DNA from: CAZUVQ01 sp964623915
Lineage (GTDB): Bacteria; Bacillota; Clostridia; UMGS1883; UMGS1540
Reading direction: 5' to 3'
Assembly (NCBI GenBank): GCA_964623915.1
Contig: CAZUVQ010000018.1
Span: forward strand, 1-22,242
DNA: 22,242 bases
Made by a program: the position numbers and the translations under genes. The notes under the pieces were generated by a model. That model did no database searches. It worked only from the letters and a program-made list of their open reading frames with translations, and was not told the origin of the DNA. Positions 7,005-14,126 of the stretch are shown in pieces (positions within the stretch are counted from its first letter, which is position 1; each line of letters starts with the position of its first letter).

Positions 7005-7026
7005 TTTTTTGGAAGGAAGTATTTAG

Positions 7027-9408
7027 ATGAAATTATTATTAAGCTGGCTTAATGACTATATGGACTTATCAGATATAACTCCGCAGGAATATGCAGATGC
7101 CCTTACTATGTCAGGTTCAAAGGTAGAAGGCGTGGAAGTTCTGGGAAACGAAATAGAAAATGTAGTTGTAGGTAAAATATTAAAGAAAGAAAAGCACCCG
7201 AATGCTGACACGCTTTGGGTATGTCAGGTGGATTTGGGCGATACGGTCACACAAATAGTAACGGGTGCACAAAATATTGAAGAGGGAAATCTTGTCCCCA
7301 TTGCAAAGCACGGTTCAAAATTACCTGGAGGTATTAATATAAAGGCCGGAAAGCTTCGTGGTGAAATTTCAAACGGTATGATGTGTTCACATGAGGAGCT
7401 TGGGCTTGAGCTCGGTGATATACCGGGGGCAAACCCAGACGGAATTTTAATATTGCAGGAGGACTATTCTCTTGGTAAAGACATTAAAGAGATATTAGCA
7501 TTATCTGATTGTGTTGTTGAATTTGAAATCACTTCAAACAGGCCTGATTGCTTAAGTGTTATTGGCCTTGCCCGTGAAACGGCGGCAACCTTTGACAAAG
7601 CATTAAATATAAAAGAGCCGAAAAAGACGGGAAACAACGAAAAAGCAGAGGATTATATAAAGGTTACTGTAAAGGATGCAGACCTTTGTACGCGATATAT
7701 TGCAAGAGCTGTTAAAGGCGTAAAAATAGCACCTTCCCCGAAATGGCTTCGTGACAGGCTAAAGGGAGCAGGTGTCAGACCTATCAATAATATAGTTGAT
7801 ATTACAAATTATGTAATGCTTGAATACGGACAGCCAATGCATGCTTTTGACAAAAACTTTATAAAGGGCGGAGAAATAATTGTAAGAAGAGCATCCCAAG
7901 GAGAAATTCTCACTACTCTTGACGGTGAGGAAAGAAAGCTTACATGTGACAACCTCGTTATTGCAGACACAAAAAGAGCTGTTGCGGTTGCCGGAGTAAT
8001 GGGTGGTGAAAATTCAGAAATCACAGAACTCACAAATGAGCTTATTTTTGAATCTGCCATGTTTAATCCAATTTCTGTTCGCCTTACGGCTAAAGCCCTT
8101 GGTATGAGAACGGAAGCTTCCGCAAGATATGAAAAAGGGCTTGACCCTGAAAATTGCCTTGCGGCAGTAAATCGTGCCTGTGAGCTTATAGAGGAGCTTG
8201 GTGCAGGAGAGGTTATTGGCGGAATAGTTGACGTTTATCCTGAAAAAAAGCAAAAAAGAAAGCTGACATTGATGCCCGAAAAAATCAATGCATTTTTGGG
8301 AACAGATTTAGCAAATGATTTTATGATAAAGGCACTTTGCTCACTTGGCTTTGAGGTTGACGGTAAAAAAATGGAAGTTTTGGTTCCCACATTCCGTGAT
8401 GATGTTGAATCCTTTGCAGACATTGCGGAGGAAGTTGCACGAATTTATGGCTATAATAATATAAAATCAACCCCATTGCATGGTGAATCTACAATGGGCG
8501 CAAAAACACGTGAACAGTTAATTGAAGACAAAATTTGTGATGTTTTATGTAGCCTTGGGTATTATGAAACAATAACTTATTCGTTTACCCATCCTGCTTC
8601 CTTGAGAAAGCTTTTGCGGGAGGAAGAAATAGCAAACTGTATCAGAATCAATAATCCTTTAGGAGAGGAAAACTCTGTTATGAGAAACAATCTCATGCAT
8701 TCAACACTGGAGATATTGTCTTCAAACTTTAAACAGAGAAATGCTAACACAAAGATATTTGAAATCGGAAAAGCATATATTCCACATTCACTTCCGCTTA
8801 CAAAATTACCCGATGAAATAAAATATATATCAATGGGAGCATTCGGAAAATGTGATTTTTTCGATATAAAAGGTGCGGTTGAAGACCTTTTTTATGCCCT
8901 TGGTATAAGTGATTATGAGTTTTCTGCAAATAGCACTGATGTAACCTTTCATCCGGGCAAGACAGCTGATATAAAAATAGGCGGCAAGGTGTGCGGCATT
9001 ATTGGCGAAGTTCACCCGGATGTTGCTGAAAACTATCAAATTGAAGGTGAGACTTATCTTGTACAAATCCGCCTTGACAGCATTATTGATGCAGTATCAG
9101 CAGACAGGAAATATACTAAGCTGAATCGTTTTCCCTCTGTCAGCCGTGATATTGCAATACTTATAAACGATGATGTTCCCGCTTATGAGGTTTACAAGAC
9201 AATTAAAAGATATGCGGGCAAATCGCTGGAGGAGCTTCGTCTTTTCGATGTATACAAAGGCGAGCAGATACCGGAGGGCAAAAAGAGTATGGCATACGCA
9301 GCAACATTCCGCGCGCCTGACAGAACCTTAAACGAAGATGATATTTCAAAGATAATGGATAAATTAATAAAGATGCTTTCCAAAGAATTAGGGGCTGAAC
9401 TTAGGTAA
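7027..9408 (+). CDS. pheT: Phenylalanyl-tRNA synthetase beta subunit
   Basis: PheT is the large structural, editing and tRNA-binding subunit that pairs with PheS. The 793-residue length is normal. In order: an N-terminal segment beginning MKLLLSWLNDYMDL; an OB-fold tRNA-binding domain at about 40-150 (VCQVDLGD, IVTGAQNI, GMMCSHEELGL); the B3/B4 editing domain at about 210-370 (RPINNIVDITNYVMLEYGQP); B5 at about 400-470; the catalytic-like region; and the C-terminal ferredoxin-fold anticodon-binding domain from about 700 (RFPSVSRDIAILI). GGAAGGAAG precedes the ATG. It is separated from pheS by the 300-bp element; without that insertion and one TAA copy the gap would be 35 bp, a normal operon spacing. 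Confidence 0.97.
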   Translation: MKLLLSWLNDYMDLSDITPQEYADALTMSGSKVEGVEVLGNEIENVVVGKILKKEKHPNADTLWVCQVDLGDTVTQIVTGAQNIEEGNLVPIAKHGSKLPGGINIKAGKLRGEISNGMMCSHEELGLELGDIPGANPDGILILQEDYSLGKDIKEILALSDCVVEFEITSNRPDCLSVIGLARETAATFDKALNIKEPKKTGNNEKAEDYIKVTVKDADLCTRYIARAVKGVKIAPSPKWLRDRLKGAGVRPINNIVDITNYVMLEYGQPMHAFDKNFIKGGEIIVRRASQGEILTTLDGEERKLTCDNLVIADTKRAVAVAGVMGGENSEITELTNELIFESAMFNPISVRLTAKALGMRTEASARYEKGLDPENCLAAVNRACELIEELGAGEVIGGIVDVYPEKKQKRKLTLMPEKINAFLGTDLANDFMIKALCSLGFEVDGKKMEVLVPTFRDDVESFADIAEEVARIYGYNNIKSTPLHGESTMGAKTREQLIEDKICDVLCSLGYYETITYSFTHPASLRKLLREEEIANCIRINNPLGEENSVMRNNLMHSTLEILSSNFKQRNANTKIFEIGKAYIPHSLPLTKLPDEIKYISMGAFGKCDFFDIKGAVEDLFYALGISDYEFSANSTDVTFHPGKTADIKIGGKVCGIIGEVHPDVAENYQIEGETYLVQIRLDSIIDAVSADRKYTKLNRFPSVSRDIAILINDDVPAYEVYKTIKRYAGKSLEELRLFDVYKGEQIPEGKKSMAYAATFRAPDRTLNEDDISKIMDKLIKMLSKELGAELR

Positions 9409-9429
9409 ATTGAGTTTATAGAAAATTAT

Positions 9430-9465
9430 GGGGGTTGCTTTTATTTGTCAGCCCTTATATTTTTT
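9430..9465 (+). terminator. Probable terminator of pheST
   Basis: GGGTTG (9432-9437) pairs with CAGCCC (9449-9454) with one G-U pair, followed by TTATATTTTTT. The rest of the 9409-9575 gap is AT-rich and shows no gene. Confidence 0.7.
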
Positions 9466-9577
9466 AGAGTGTCTACACATAATACAATTAATATATTTAA
9501 CTCATAACCTCAAAAACTATTGAATTAATTATTAAAATATAATATAATAATATTCAAAGTTAGCTTTCAGTAATTTT

Positions 9578-9590
9578 GTGATTTAATCAC
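9578..9590 (+). promoter_or_regulatory. Candidate Crp/Fnr-type operator
   Basis: GTGATTTAATCAC is a perfect 13-bp palindrome whose half-sites resemble the TGTGA/TCACA halves bound by Crp-type proteins, with a 5-bp instead of 6-bp centre. Its centre at 9584 lies about 40 bp upstream of the start site predicted from TATAAT at 9612-9617, the usual position for a class II activator. The operon it precedes encodes a Crp/Fnr regulator. Confidence 0.5.
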
Positions 9591-9611
9591 TGTATTTAGA
9601 AGGATATATGT

Positions 9612-9617
9612 TATAAT
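9612..9617 (+). promoter_or_regulatory. -10 element of the FTR-trxA-crp operon
   Basis: A perfect TATAAT with no recognisable -35 at 16-18 bp upstream. A weak -35 is typical of activator-dependent promoters. GGAGG at 9628-9632 follows, 6 nt before the ATG at 9639. Confidence 0.55.
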
Positions 9618-9638
9618 AAGAATCAAGGAGGATGCATT

Positions 9639-9836
9639 ATGGTTAAATTTAATGACAACAAAGAGGTTGTAGAGTCTATAAAAGAAGGTTTGAAAAAAAC
9701 AGGGGGTTATTGCCCTTGTAGGCTTGACAAAACTGATGATACAAAATGCATGTGCAAAGAATTCAGGGACCAAATAAAAGATCCCAATTTTGAAGGATAT
9801 TGTCATTGCTTATTGTATTATAAGAGTGTAAAATAG
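9639..9836 (+). CDS. Ferredoxin:thioredoxin reductase catalytic-subunit-like protein
   Basis: The 65-residue protein carries three Cys-x-Cys motifs: CPC in GGYCPCRLDK, CMC in TKCMCKEF and CHC in GYCHCLLYY. This is the signature of the ferredoxin:thioredoxin reductase catalytic (beta) subunit, where four cysteines hold a [4Fe-4S] cluster and two form the redox disulfide that reduces thioredoxin. Spacing here is CPC-x9-CMC-x15-CHC, whereas plant and cyanobacterial enzymes have CPC-x16-CPC-x8-CHC; the total is the same. It is a minimal form, and no variable (alpha) subunit gene is adjacent. The thioredoxin gene starts 17 bp downstream, which strongly suggests the encoded thioredoxin is its partner. 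Reduction by ferredoxin is inferred, not shown. Confidence 0.85.
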   Translation: MVKFNDNKEVVESIKEGLKKTGGYCPCRLDKTDDTKCMCKEFRDQIKDPNFEGYCHCLLYYKSVK

Positions 9837-9853
9837 ATTAATGGAGGGATAAA

Positions 9854-10165
9854 ATGAGTACAAAAGTAGTAACGAAAAACAATTTTGAGGAAGAAGTAAC
9901 AAATTCCGATAAGCCGGTATTGATTGATTTTTGGGCAACCTGGTGTGGCCCTTGCAGGATGATTTCGCCTGTGGTAGATGAAATTTCTGAAGAATATTCA
10001 GATAAGTGCAAGGTATGTAAAGTTAATGTTGATGAAGAACCTGAGCTTGCCAATGAATTTGGTATAGTAAGTATACCCACGCTTATAGTTGTAAAAGACA
10101 AAAAGGTAATAGCTAAATCGGTTGGTTTAAAATCAAAGGAAGACATAATATCAATGATAGGTTGA
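9854..10165 (+). CDS. trxA: Thioredoxin
   Basis: The 103-residue protein is a classical thioredoxin that reduces disulfides in cytoplasmic proteins. It has the WCGPC active site (C31, C34), the buried aspartate in LIDFWA, and the cis-proline in SIPTL (P75). Two further cysteines, C52 and C55 in KCKVCKV, are not part of the active site. GGAGGG precedes the ATG. It lies in the middle of a three-gene unit, after the FTR-like gene (17 bp) and before the Crp/Fnr gene (19 bp). This suggests ferredoxin-driven reduction of this thioredoxin rather than the usual NADPH route; no NADPH thioredoxin reductase gene is in the window. Confidence 0.97.
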   Translation: MSTKVVTKNNFEEEVTNSDKPVLIDFWATWCGPCRMISPVVDEISEEYSDKCKVCKVNVDEEPELANEFGIVSIPTLIVVKDKKVIAKSVGLKSKEDIISMIG

Positions 10166-10184
10166 CAGGGGTGTATAGTGTATA

Positions 10185-10850
10185 ATGAAAGAAACTGTTG
10201 AGGCTTTAATGCAATTACCTTTCTGGGATAAGCTGAGCGAGAACCAGAAAGAAGAGGTTACATATAACGCAAGAACAGTTAAGCATTCAAAGGGTGCAAG
10301 GGTTTATGACCGAGGGGATGATTGCCTTGGTTTACTGCTTGTAAAAAAAGGACAGGTTTGCGTTTATATGCTGTCTGATGAGGGTAGGGAAATAACTTTA
10401 TTCAGATTGGGAAAAGGTGAATTTTGTATTTTATCCGCTTCATGCGTAATAAAACAGATAGCTTTTGATGTACACGTTAATGCGGAAACTGACACCGAAT
10501 TGATTATATTAAGTCCAAATATATTTTCCCGCATTATGAATGAAAATAAAAACGTAGAAAGCTTTGTTTTCAAGCATATGTCTGAAAGGTTTTCCGATGT
10601 CATATGGTTTATGCAGCAGGTGCTTTTTAAAAGGTTTGATTCAAGGCTTGCTGGTTTTCTGTACGATGAAATGGTGAAAACAGAGCAAAATACTTTGATA
10701 ATTACACATGAGCAGATTGCAAAGCATCTTGCCTCCGCAAGGGAAGTTGTTTCAAGGATGCTAAAGCAATTCAGTAACGATGGAATTGTGAACCTCAAAC
10801 GTGGGGTTATTATTATCAAAGATAAAGAAAAACTTAAAAGCTTGCTATGA
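10185..10850 (+). CDS. Crp/Fnr-family transcriptional regulator
   Basis: The 221-residue protein has an N-terminal cyclic-nucleotide-binding-like beta-roll sensor (about 15-115), a long dimerisation helix (about 120-150) and a C-terminal winged helix-turn-helix with HEQIAKHLASAREVVSRML as the DNA-binding helices (about 175-193). The sensor domain has four cysteines, C47, C59, C81 and C87 (in EFCILSASC), without the classical Fnr N-terminal cysteine cluster. A thiol- or metal-based redox signal is possible but not proven. The start follows AGGGGTG with an 11-nt spacer. As last gene of the FTR-thioredoxin operon it probably controls the operon through the palindrome at 9578-9590. Confidence 0.9.
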   Translation: MKETVEALMQLPFWDKLSENQKEEVTYNARTVKHSKGARVYDRGDDCLGLLLVKKGQVCVYMLSDEGREITLFRLGKGEFCILSASCVIKQIAFDVHVNAETDTELIILSPNIFSRIMNENKNVESFVFKHMSERFSDVIWFMQQVLFKRFDSRLAGFLYDEMVKTEQNTLIITHEQIAKHLASAREVVSRMLKQFSNDGIVNLKRGVIIIKDKEKLKSLL

Positions 10851-10853
10851 TAA

Positions 10854-10881
10854 GAGGCTGCTCCCTTTTTGGGGTAGCCTC
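10854..10881 (+). terminator. Hairpin after the Crp/Fnr gene, poor terminator
   Basis: GAGGCT pairs with AGCCTC, and TCCC with GGGG inside it, around a TTTTT loop. No T run follows, so it may act as an RNA-stability element or an inefficient terminator. Confidence 0.4.
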
Positions 10882-10931
10882 CTACTCGATTGTGAAAAAT
10901 TTTAAATGTTGAATGCGGCGGCAATTTTCTA

Positions 10932-10960
10932 TTGCAAATTAGAATGGGAAATGATAGAAT
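10932..10960 (+). promoter_or_regulatory. Promoter of the hemolysin III-like gene
   Basis: TTGCAA at 10932-10937 and TAGAAT at 10955-10960 are 17 bp apart, the same two hexamers and spacing as the pheS T-box promoter. Confidence 0.75.
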
Positions 10961-10981
10961 AATAAATAAAAAGGTGATTTG

Positions 10982-11653
10982 GTGTTCAGAACAAAACTTT
11001 CAGACAGGAAGCTCCCGTCATATTCAAGGGGTGAAGAGCTTTTTAATATGATTTCTCATATTGTGGGAGGAGGGCTTGGCGTTGCCATACTTATATCCTG
11101 TATTATTGTATCGACTTATAACGATAATGTTTATGGTATAGTGTCTTCGATTATCTACGGCTTATCAATGATACTTCTTTACTGCATGTCAAGCATTTAT
11201 CACGGCTTGAAAAATGGGACTGCAAAAAAAGTATTTCAGGTTCTTGACCATTGCTCGATTTATTTGCTTATAGCAGGAACATATACGCCGATTGCCCTTT
11301 GTGCAATAAGGGAAGTAAACCCTGTTTTAGGCTTTTCAATTTTCGGGGTTGAATGGGGGCTGGCAGTGCTTGCCGTAACTTTGACGGCTATTGACCTTAA
11401 AAAATTCAATATATTTTCAATGACCTGTTATATAGCTATGGGCTTGGTGGTTATTTTTTTCTATAAACAGGCAATTTTGGCGCTAACCGGAACAGGTTTT
11501 TTCTTAGTGCTTTTAGGCGGTATCTTTTATCTGATAGGAGCTGTGCTATACGGCATAGGAAAGAAAAAAGTGTATGTCCACAATATATTTCATATTTTTG
11601 TACTGCTTGGCAGTACTACTCATTTTTTTGCAATAATTTTTTACGCCTTATAA
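10982..11653 (+). CDS. Hemolysin III-family (PAQR-like) integral membrane protein
   Basis: The 223-residue protein has seven predicted transmembrane segments and the conserved histidine/serine positions of the hemolysin III / PAQR superfamily: ELFNMISHIVGGG at the N-terminus, SSIYHGLKNG, LDHCSIYLLIAGTYTPI, and a final FHIFVLLGSTTHFF. Family members probably bind zinc and may act as lipid-modifying hydrolases; the name hemolysin comes from one Bacillus protein and does not imply virulence. A GTG at 10982 is preferred with AAGGTGA upstream; a TTG one codon earlier is also possible. The gene has its own promoter and ends at a strong bidirectional terminator shared with the cold-shock gene. Confidence 0.9.
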   Translation: MFRTKLSDRKLPSYSRGEELFNMISHIVGGGLGVAILISCIIVSTYNDNVYGIVSSIIYGLSMILLYCMSSIYHGLKNGTAKKVFQVLDHCSIYLLIAGTYTPIALCAIREVNPVLGFSIFGVEWGLAVLAVTLTAIDLKKFNIFSMTCYIAMGLVVIFFYKQAILALTGTGFFLVLLGGIFYLIGAVLYGIGKKKVYVHNIFHIFVLLGSTTHFFAIIFYAL

Positions 11654-11690
11654 TATGTTTTTGAATTGTTCAGTAGTCATTAAATTAAAA

Positions 11691-11722
11691 ACACGGAACA
11701 AAAACTGTTCCGTGTTATTTTT
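11691..11722. terminator. Bidirectional terminator
   Basis: A perfect 10-bp stem, ACACGGAACA (11691-11700) with TGTTCCGTGT (11706-11715), is followed by TATTTTTT on the plus strand and TTTTTAATTT on the minus strand. It ends both the hemolysin III-like gene and the convergent cold-shock gene. Confidence 0.93.
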
Positions 11723-11729
11723 TGACTGA

Positions 11730-11942
11730 TTAAGCAATGGAGACGTTGATAGCTCTTTGTTTGCTGCTGTTTTTTGGATCAGCCTCCGTATCAAAAGTAA
11801 CCTTCTGACCGTCTTTCAATGTCTTAAAACCTTCAGTTTTAATTGATGAAAAATGCACAAATACATCGTCACCGCCGTCGTCATTGGAAATAAAACCGTA
11901 GCCCTTTTCCGAATTGAACCATTTTACTGTACCACTATACAT
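11730..11942 (-). CDS. Cold-shock protein (CspA family)
   Basis: The 70-residue protein is a single OB-fold nucleic-acid chaperone that melts RNA structure. It has the two RNA-binding motifs KGYGFI (residues 13-18) and VFVHFS (27-32) and the usual MYSGTVKWFN start. The ATG at 11942-11940 follows AGGAGG with a 7-nt spacer; an in-frame upstream start is not credible because it would run through the leader hairpin. Its leader of about 118 nt contains a terminator-like hairpin and a perfect 10-bp stem that holds the first two bases of the start codon (see the two leader entries). Such leaders are typical of cold-shock genes. Length and sequence are normal for Clostridia. Confidence 0.97.
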   Translation of the reverse strand: MYSGTVKWFNSEKGYGFISNDDGGDDVFVHFSSIKTEGFKTLKDGQKVTFDTEADPKNSSKQRAINVSIA

Positions 11943-11980
11943 ATGGGTACCTCCTAAAAAAAATATAATTGTACCCATAT
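11941..11980 (-). promoter_or_regulatory. Hairpin sequestering the cold-shock start codon
   Basis: On the minus strand ATATGGGTAC and GTACCCATAT are perfect inverted repeats of 10 bp separated by 20 nt. The 3' arm contains the last G of AGGAGG and the AT of the ATG, while AGGAG lies in the loop. Translation should depend on opening this stem. Confidence 0.7.
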
Positions 11981-12040
11981 AAAAACAAAAACCCACCAAT
12001 TTTTATGCATCAAAGAACAATGTTTCAAAAATGTGGGGGT
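11981..12040 (-). promoter_or_regulatory. Terminator-like attenuator in the cold-shock leader
   Basis: Read on the minus strand, CCCAC pairs with GTGGG and TTTTT with AAAAA inside one stem (12037-12027 with 12004-11992), and TTTTTGTTTTT follows at once. It lies between the promoter and the coding region, where an intrinsic terminator can act as an attenuator. Confidence 0.6.
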
Positions 12041-12066
12041 AAAGCAATTATTCTGAATACATAAAA

Positions 12067-12095
12067 ACTATATCATGAAAGGGTATATAAGTCAA
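12067..12095 (-). promoter_or_regulatory. Promoter of the cold-shock gene
   Basis: On the minus strand TTGACT (12095-12090) and TATAGT (12072-12067) are separated by 17 bp. A start near 12060 gives a leader of about 118 nt. Confidence 0.7.
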
Positions 12096-12128
12096 CAAAA
12101 ATTTTTGACTTATAATGTCGAATTTGCA

Positions 12129-12157
12129 TTGACAATACCGGGATTAAATTATATAAT
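12129..12157 (+). promoter_or_regulatory. Consensus promoter of the PHP-domain gene
   Basis: TTGACA at 12129-12134 and TATAAT at 12152-12157 with a 17-bp spacer: a perfect sigma-A promoter. It diverges from the cold-shock promoter. Confidence 0.9.
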
Positions 12158-12179
12158 CTTTGATTGGAGGGGAAAATAC

Positions 12180-12857
12180 ATGTTTTTGTACGAGTTGCAT
12201 ATGCACACAAAGGAAATCAGTAAATGCGGTAAAGTTAAAGCTGCCGATATGGTAAAGTTTTATCACGAGCTTGGATATACAGGAATAGTTGTTACTGACC
12301 ACTTTTTTAACGGAAACACAACTGTACCTGAGGAAGGCAGATGGGAAGACAGGGTAGAGTTTTTTTATGAGGGATATGAGAAAGCAAAAAAAGAAGGGGA
12401 AAAGCTTGGGCTTGATGTATTTTTTGCCTGGGAATATTCCCATTACGGAACAGATTTTTTAACTTACGGTCTTGATAAAAAATGGCTTCTTGAGCATCCC
12501 GAATGCCTGAAGCTACATATTAGAGAATATTGTGATCTTGTTCATAAATACGGGGGCTTTATTACACAGGCACATCCTTTTCGCGAGGCGGGATATATTG
12601 AAATGATTCGCCTTCTGCCAAGGCATGTTGATGCAGTTGAAACAAAAAATGCTTGCCGTACAGACTTTGAGAATAAGATGGCAGATAAATATGCTGATGA
12701 TTATTGTTTGCCAAAAATTGCCGGCAGTGATAATCATGCCGGATTGCTTGAAACTATGTCTGCGGTTGAATTTCCAAAACGCATAGCATCTGAAAAAGAA
12801 ATGGTATGTCTTTTAAAAAGTGGGGATTATAAATTTTATTTATATAGTACAGAATAA
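12180..12857 (+). CDS. PHP-domain metal-dependent phosphoesterase
   Basis: The 225-residue protein belongs to the PHP (polymerase and histidinol phosphatase) superfamily of trinuclear-metal phosphoesterases. Metal ligands can be placed at H7 and H9 (LHMHTKE), D40-H41 (VVTDHFF), the glutamate in FAWEYSH, the histidine in ITQAHPFR, and the D-x-H of KIAGSDNHAG. The ATG at 12180 follows TTGGAGGGG by 7 nt; an earlier in-frame ATG at 12075 would start upstream of the perfect promoter and is rejected. The substrate is unknown: histidinol phosphate, nucleotides and oligoribonucleotides are all precedents. The gene is alone, followed by about 60 bp and then the promoter of the tRNA. Confidence 0.88.
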   Translation: MFLYELHMHTKEISKCGKVKAADMVKFYHELGYTGIVVTDHFFNGNTTVPEEGRWEDRVEFFYEGYEKAKKEGEKLGLDVFFAWEYSHYGTDFLTYGLDKKWLLEHPECLKLHIREYCDLVHKYGGFITQAHPFREAGYIEMIRLLPRHVDAVETKNACRTDFENKMADKYADDYCLPKIAGSDNHAGLLETMSAVEFPKRIASEKEMVCLLKSGDYKFYLYSTE

Positions 12858-12917
12858 GTAAAGAAAAAACAGTTTGTAAAAAACTATTAGAATAATATGT
12901 AAATAATGAAAAAAGGC

Positions 12918-12946
12918 TTGACAAAAGCCGTAATAACCTTTATAAT
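12918..12946 (+). promoter_or_regulatory. Consensus promoter of tRNA-Met
   Basis: TTGACA at 12918-12923 and TATAAT at 12941-12946, spacer 17 bp, 18 bp upstream of the tRNA. A perfect promoter is expected for a stable RNA. Confidence 0.9.
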
Positions 12947-12964
12947 AAAAAATGCTTTATTAAT

Positions 12965-13041
12965 GGCGGTTTAGCTCAGCTGGCTAGAGCATTCGGTTCA
13001 TACCCGAACGGTCGGTGGTTCAAGTCCACTAGCCGCTACCA
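12965..13041 (+). tRNA. tRNA-Met (CAU anticodon), elongator type
   Basis: The 77-nt cloverleaf includes the encoded CCA end. Acceptor strand GGCGGTT pairs with AGCCGCT (first pair G-U), the D-arm is GCTC...GAGC, the anticodon stem TTCGG/CCGAA carries the loop TTCATAC with CAT at 12999-13001, and the T loop reads TTCAAGT. A paired first position and the absence of the three G-C pairs of initiator anticodon stems argue for elongator Met. A lysidine-modified isoleucine tRNA also has CAT, but the sequence closely follows Bacillus elongator tRNA-Met. It is a single-gene transcription unit. Confidence 0.95.
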
Positions 13042-13045
13042 AAAG

Positions 13046-13074
13046 AAACGACTTGTTTTCGCAAGTCGTTTTTT
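13046..13074 (+). terminator. Terminator of tRNA-Met
   Basis: AAACGACTTG (13046-13055) pairs perfectly with CAAGTCGTTT (13062-13071) around TTTTCG, and the T run continues to 13074. Confidence 0.93.
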
Positions 13075-13113
13075 GAATATAATGAATATTTAAAATGATT
13101 GAGGAGTGGTGAT

Positions 13114-14109
13114 ATGTTATATACAGCGCAAGCTTCACGCTACAAAGAGATGAAATATAATTTTTGTGGCAAAAGTGGGCTTTTACTGCCCCGTGTATCC
13201 CTTGGGTTATGGCACAATTTCGGAAGGTTATCTGATTATGACAACATTAAAAAAATGTGTTTTGCTTCATTTGACAGCGGAATAACACATTTTGACCTTG
13301 CAAATAACTATGGCAGACCATACCCCGGAAGTGCTGAGGAAAATTTTGGAAGAGTATTAAGAGAAGAAATGAGTGTATACCGAGATGAACTTATTATCAG
13401 CACAAAAGCCGGTTATTATATGTGGGAGGGTCCATACGGTGACGGCGGAAGCAGAAAGTATCTGATTGCCAGTTTAAACCAGAGCCTTAAGAGAATGGGA
13501 ATTGATTATGTTGACATATTCTATCACCACTGTCCTGACAGTGAAACACCCGTAGAGGAAACAATGCTGGCTCTTTCGCAAATTGTGCAAAGCGGGAAGG
13601 CACTATATATCGGGCTATCAAATTATAACGGGGAACAAATGAGAAAAGCAGCAGCAATACTTGATGAACTTAAATGTCCGTTTGTCATTAATCAGAATCG
13701 TTATTCTATTTTTGATAGGACTACCGAAGAAAACGGTCTGCTCTCTGCCGCTGAAAGCTGCGAAAAAGGTGTAATTATTTTCAGCCCACTGGCACAAGGC
13801 ATTTTGACAAACAGATATATAAATGGTATACCCAAAGGAAGCCGTGTAACTCAGGAAGGAAGCTTTTTAAAGAAGGAAAATATCACCGAGGATATTCTAA
13901 TCAAGGTGAAAAAGTTAAATGAAATTGCAAAATCACGCAAAGAGACGCTTGCACAGATGGCTCTCAACTGGGTGATGAGGGATAAGCGTGTCACAAGCGT
14001 TTTAATTGGTGCGTCAAGCCCCGAGCAAATAAAAGAAAACGCAAAAATTATAAATTGCAATGAATTTGATGAAAAAGAACTGCGTGAAATTGACGAAATA
14101 GTGATGTGA
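13114..14109 (+). CDS. yghZ: Aldo/keto reductase, YghZ (L-glyceraldehyde 3-phosphate reductase) type
   Basis: The 331-residue protein is an NADPH-dependent TIM-barrel oxidoreductase. The catalytic tetrad is D61, Y66, K98 and one of H138/H139. Long stretches (SLGLWHNFG, THFDLANNYG, ELIISTKAGYYMW, SLKRMGIDYVDIFY, TSVLIGASSPEQ) are those of E. coli YghZ, which reduces L-glyceraldehyde 3-phosphate and methylglyoxal and belongs to the Kv-beta-like AKR14 group. Whether the Clostridial protein has the same substrate is inferred. GAGGAG precedes the ATG by 7 nt; an in-frame TTG five codons upstream is weaker. It is convergent with the germination operon, with 17 bp between stops and no obvious terminator hairpin. 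Confidence 0.92.
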   Translation: MLYTAQASRYKEMKYNFCGKSGLLLPRVSLGLWHNFGRLSDYDNIKKMCFASFDSGITHFDLANNYGRPYPGSAEENFGRVLREEMSVYRDELIISTKAGYYMWEGPYGDGGSRKYLIASLNQSLKRMGIDYVDIFYHHCPDSETPVEETMLALSQIVQSGKALYIGLSNYNGEQMRKAAAILDELKCPFVINQNRYSIFDRTTEENGLLSAAESCEKGVIIFSPLAQGILTNRYINGIPKGSRVTQEGSFLKKENITEDILIKVKKLNEIAKSRKETLAQMALNWVMRDKRVTSVLIGASSPEQIKENAKIINCNEFDEKELREIDEIVM

Positions 14110-14126
14110 TAATTACAGCATAATAA

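Noticed and set aside
12075..12179. Upstream in-frame extension of the PHP-domain protein from an ATG at 12075
   Set aside because: A perfect promoter (12129-12157) and ribosome site lie inside this stretch, and the conserved protein begins at 12180.
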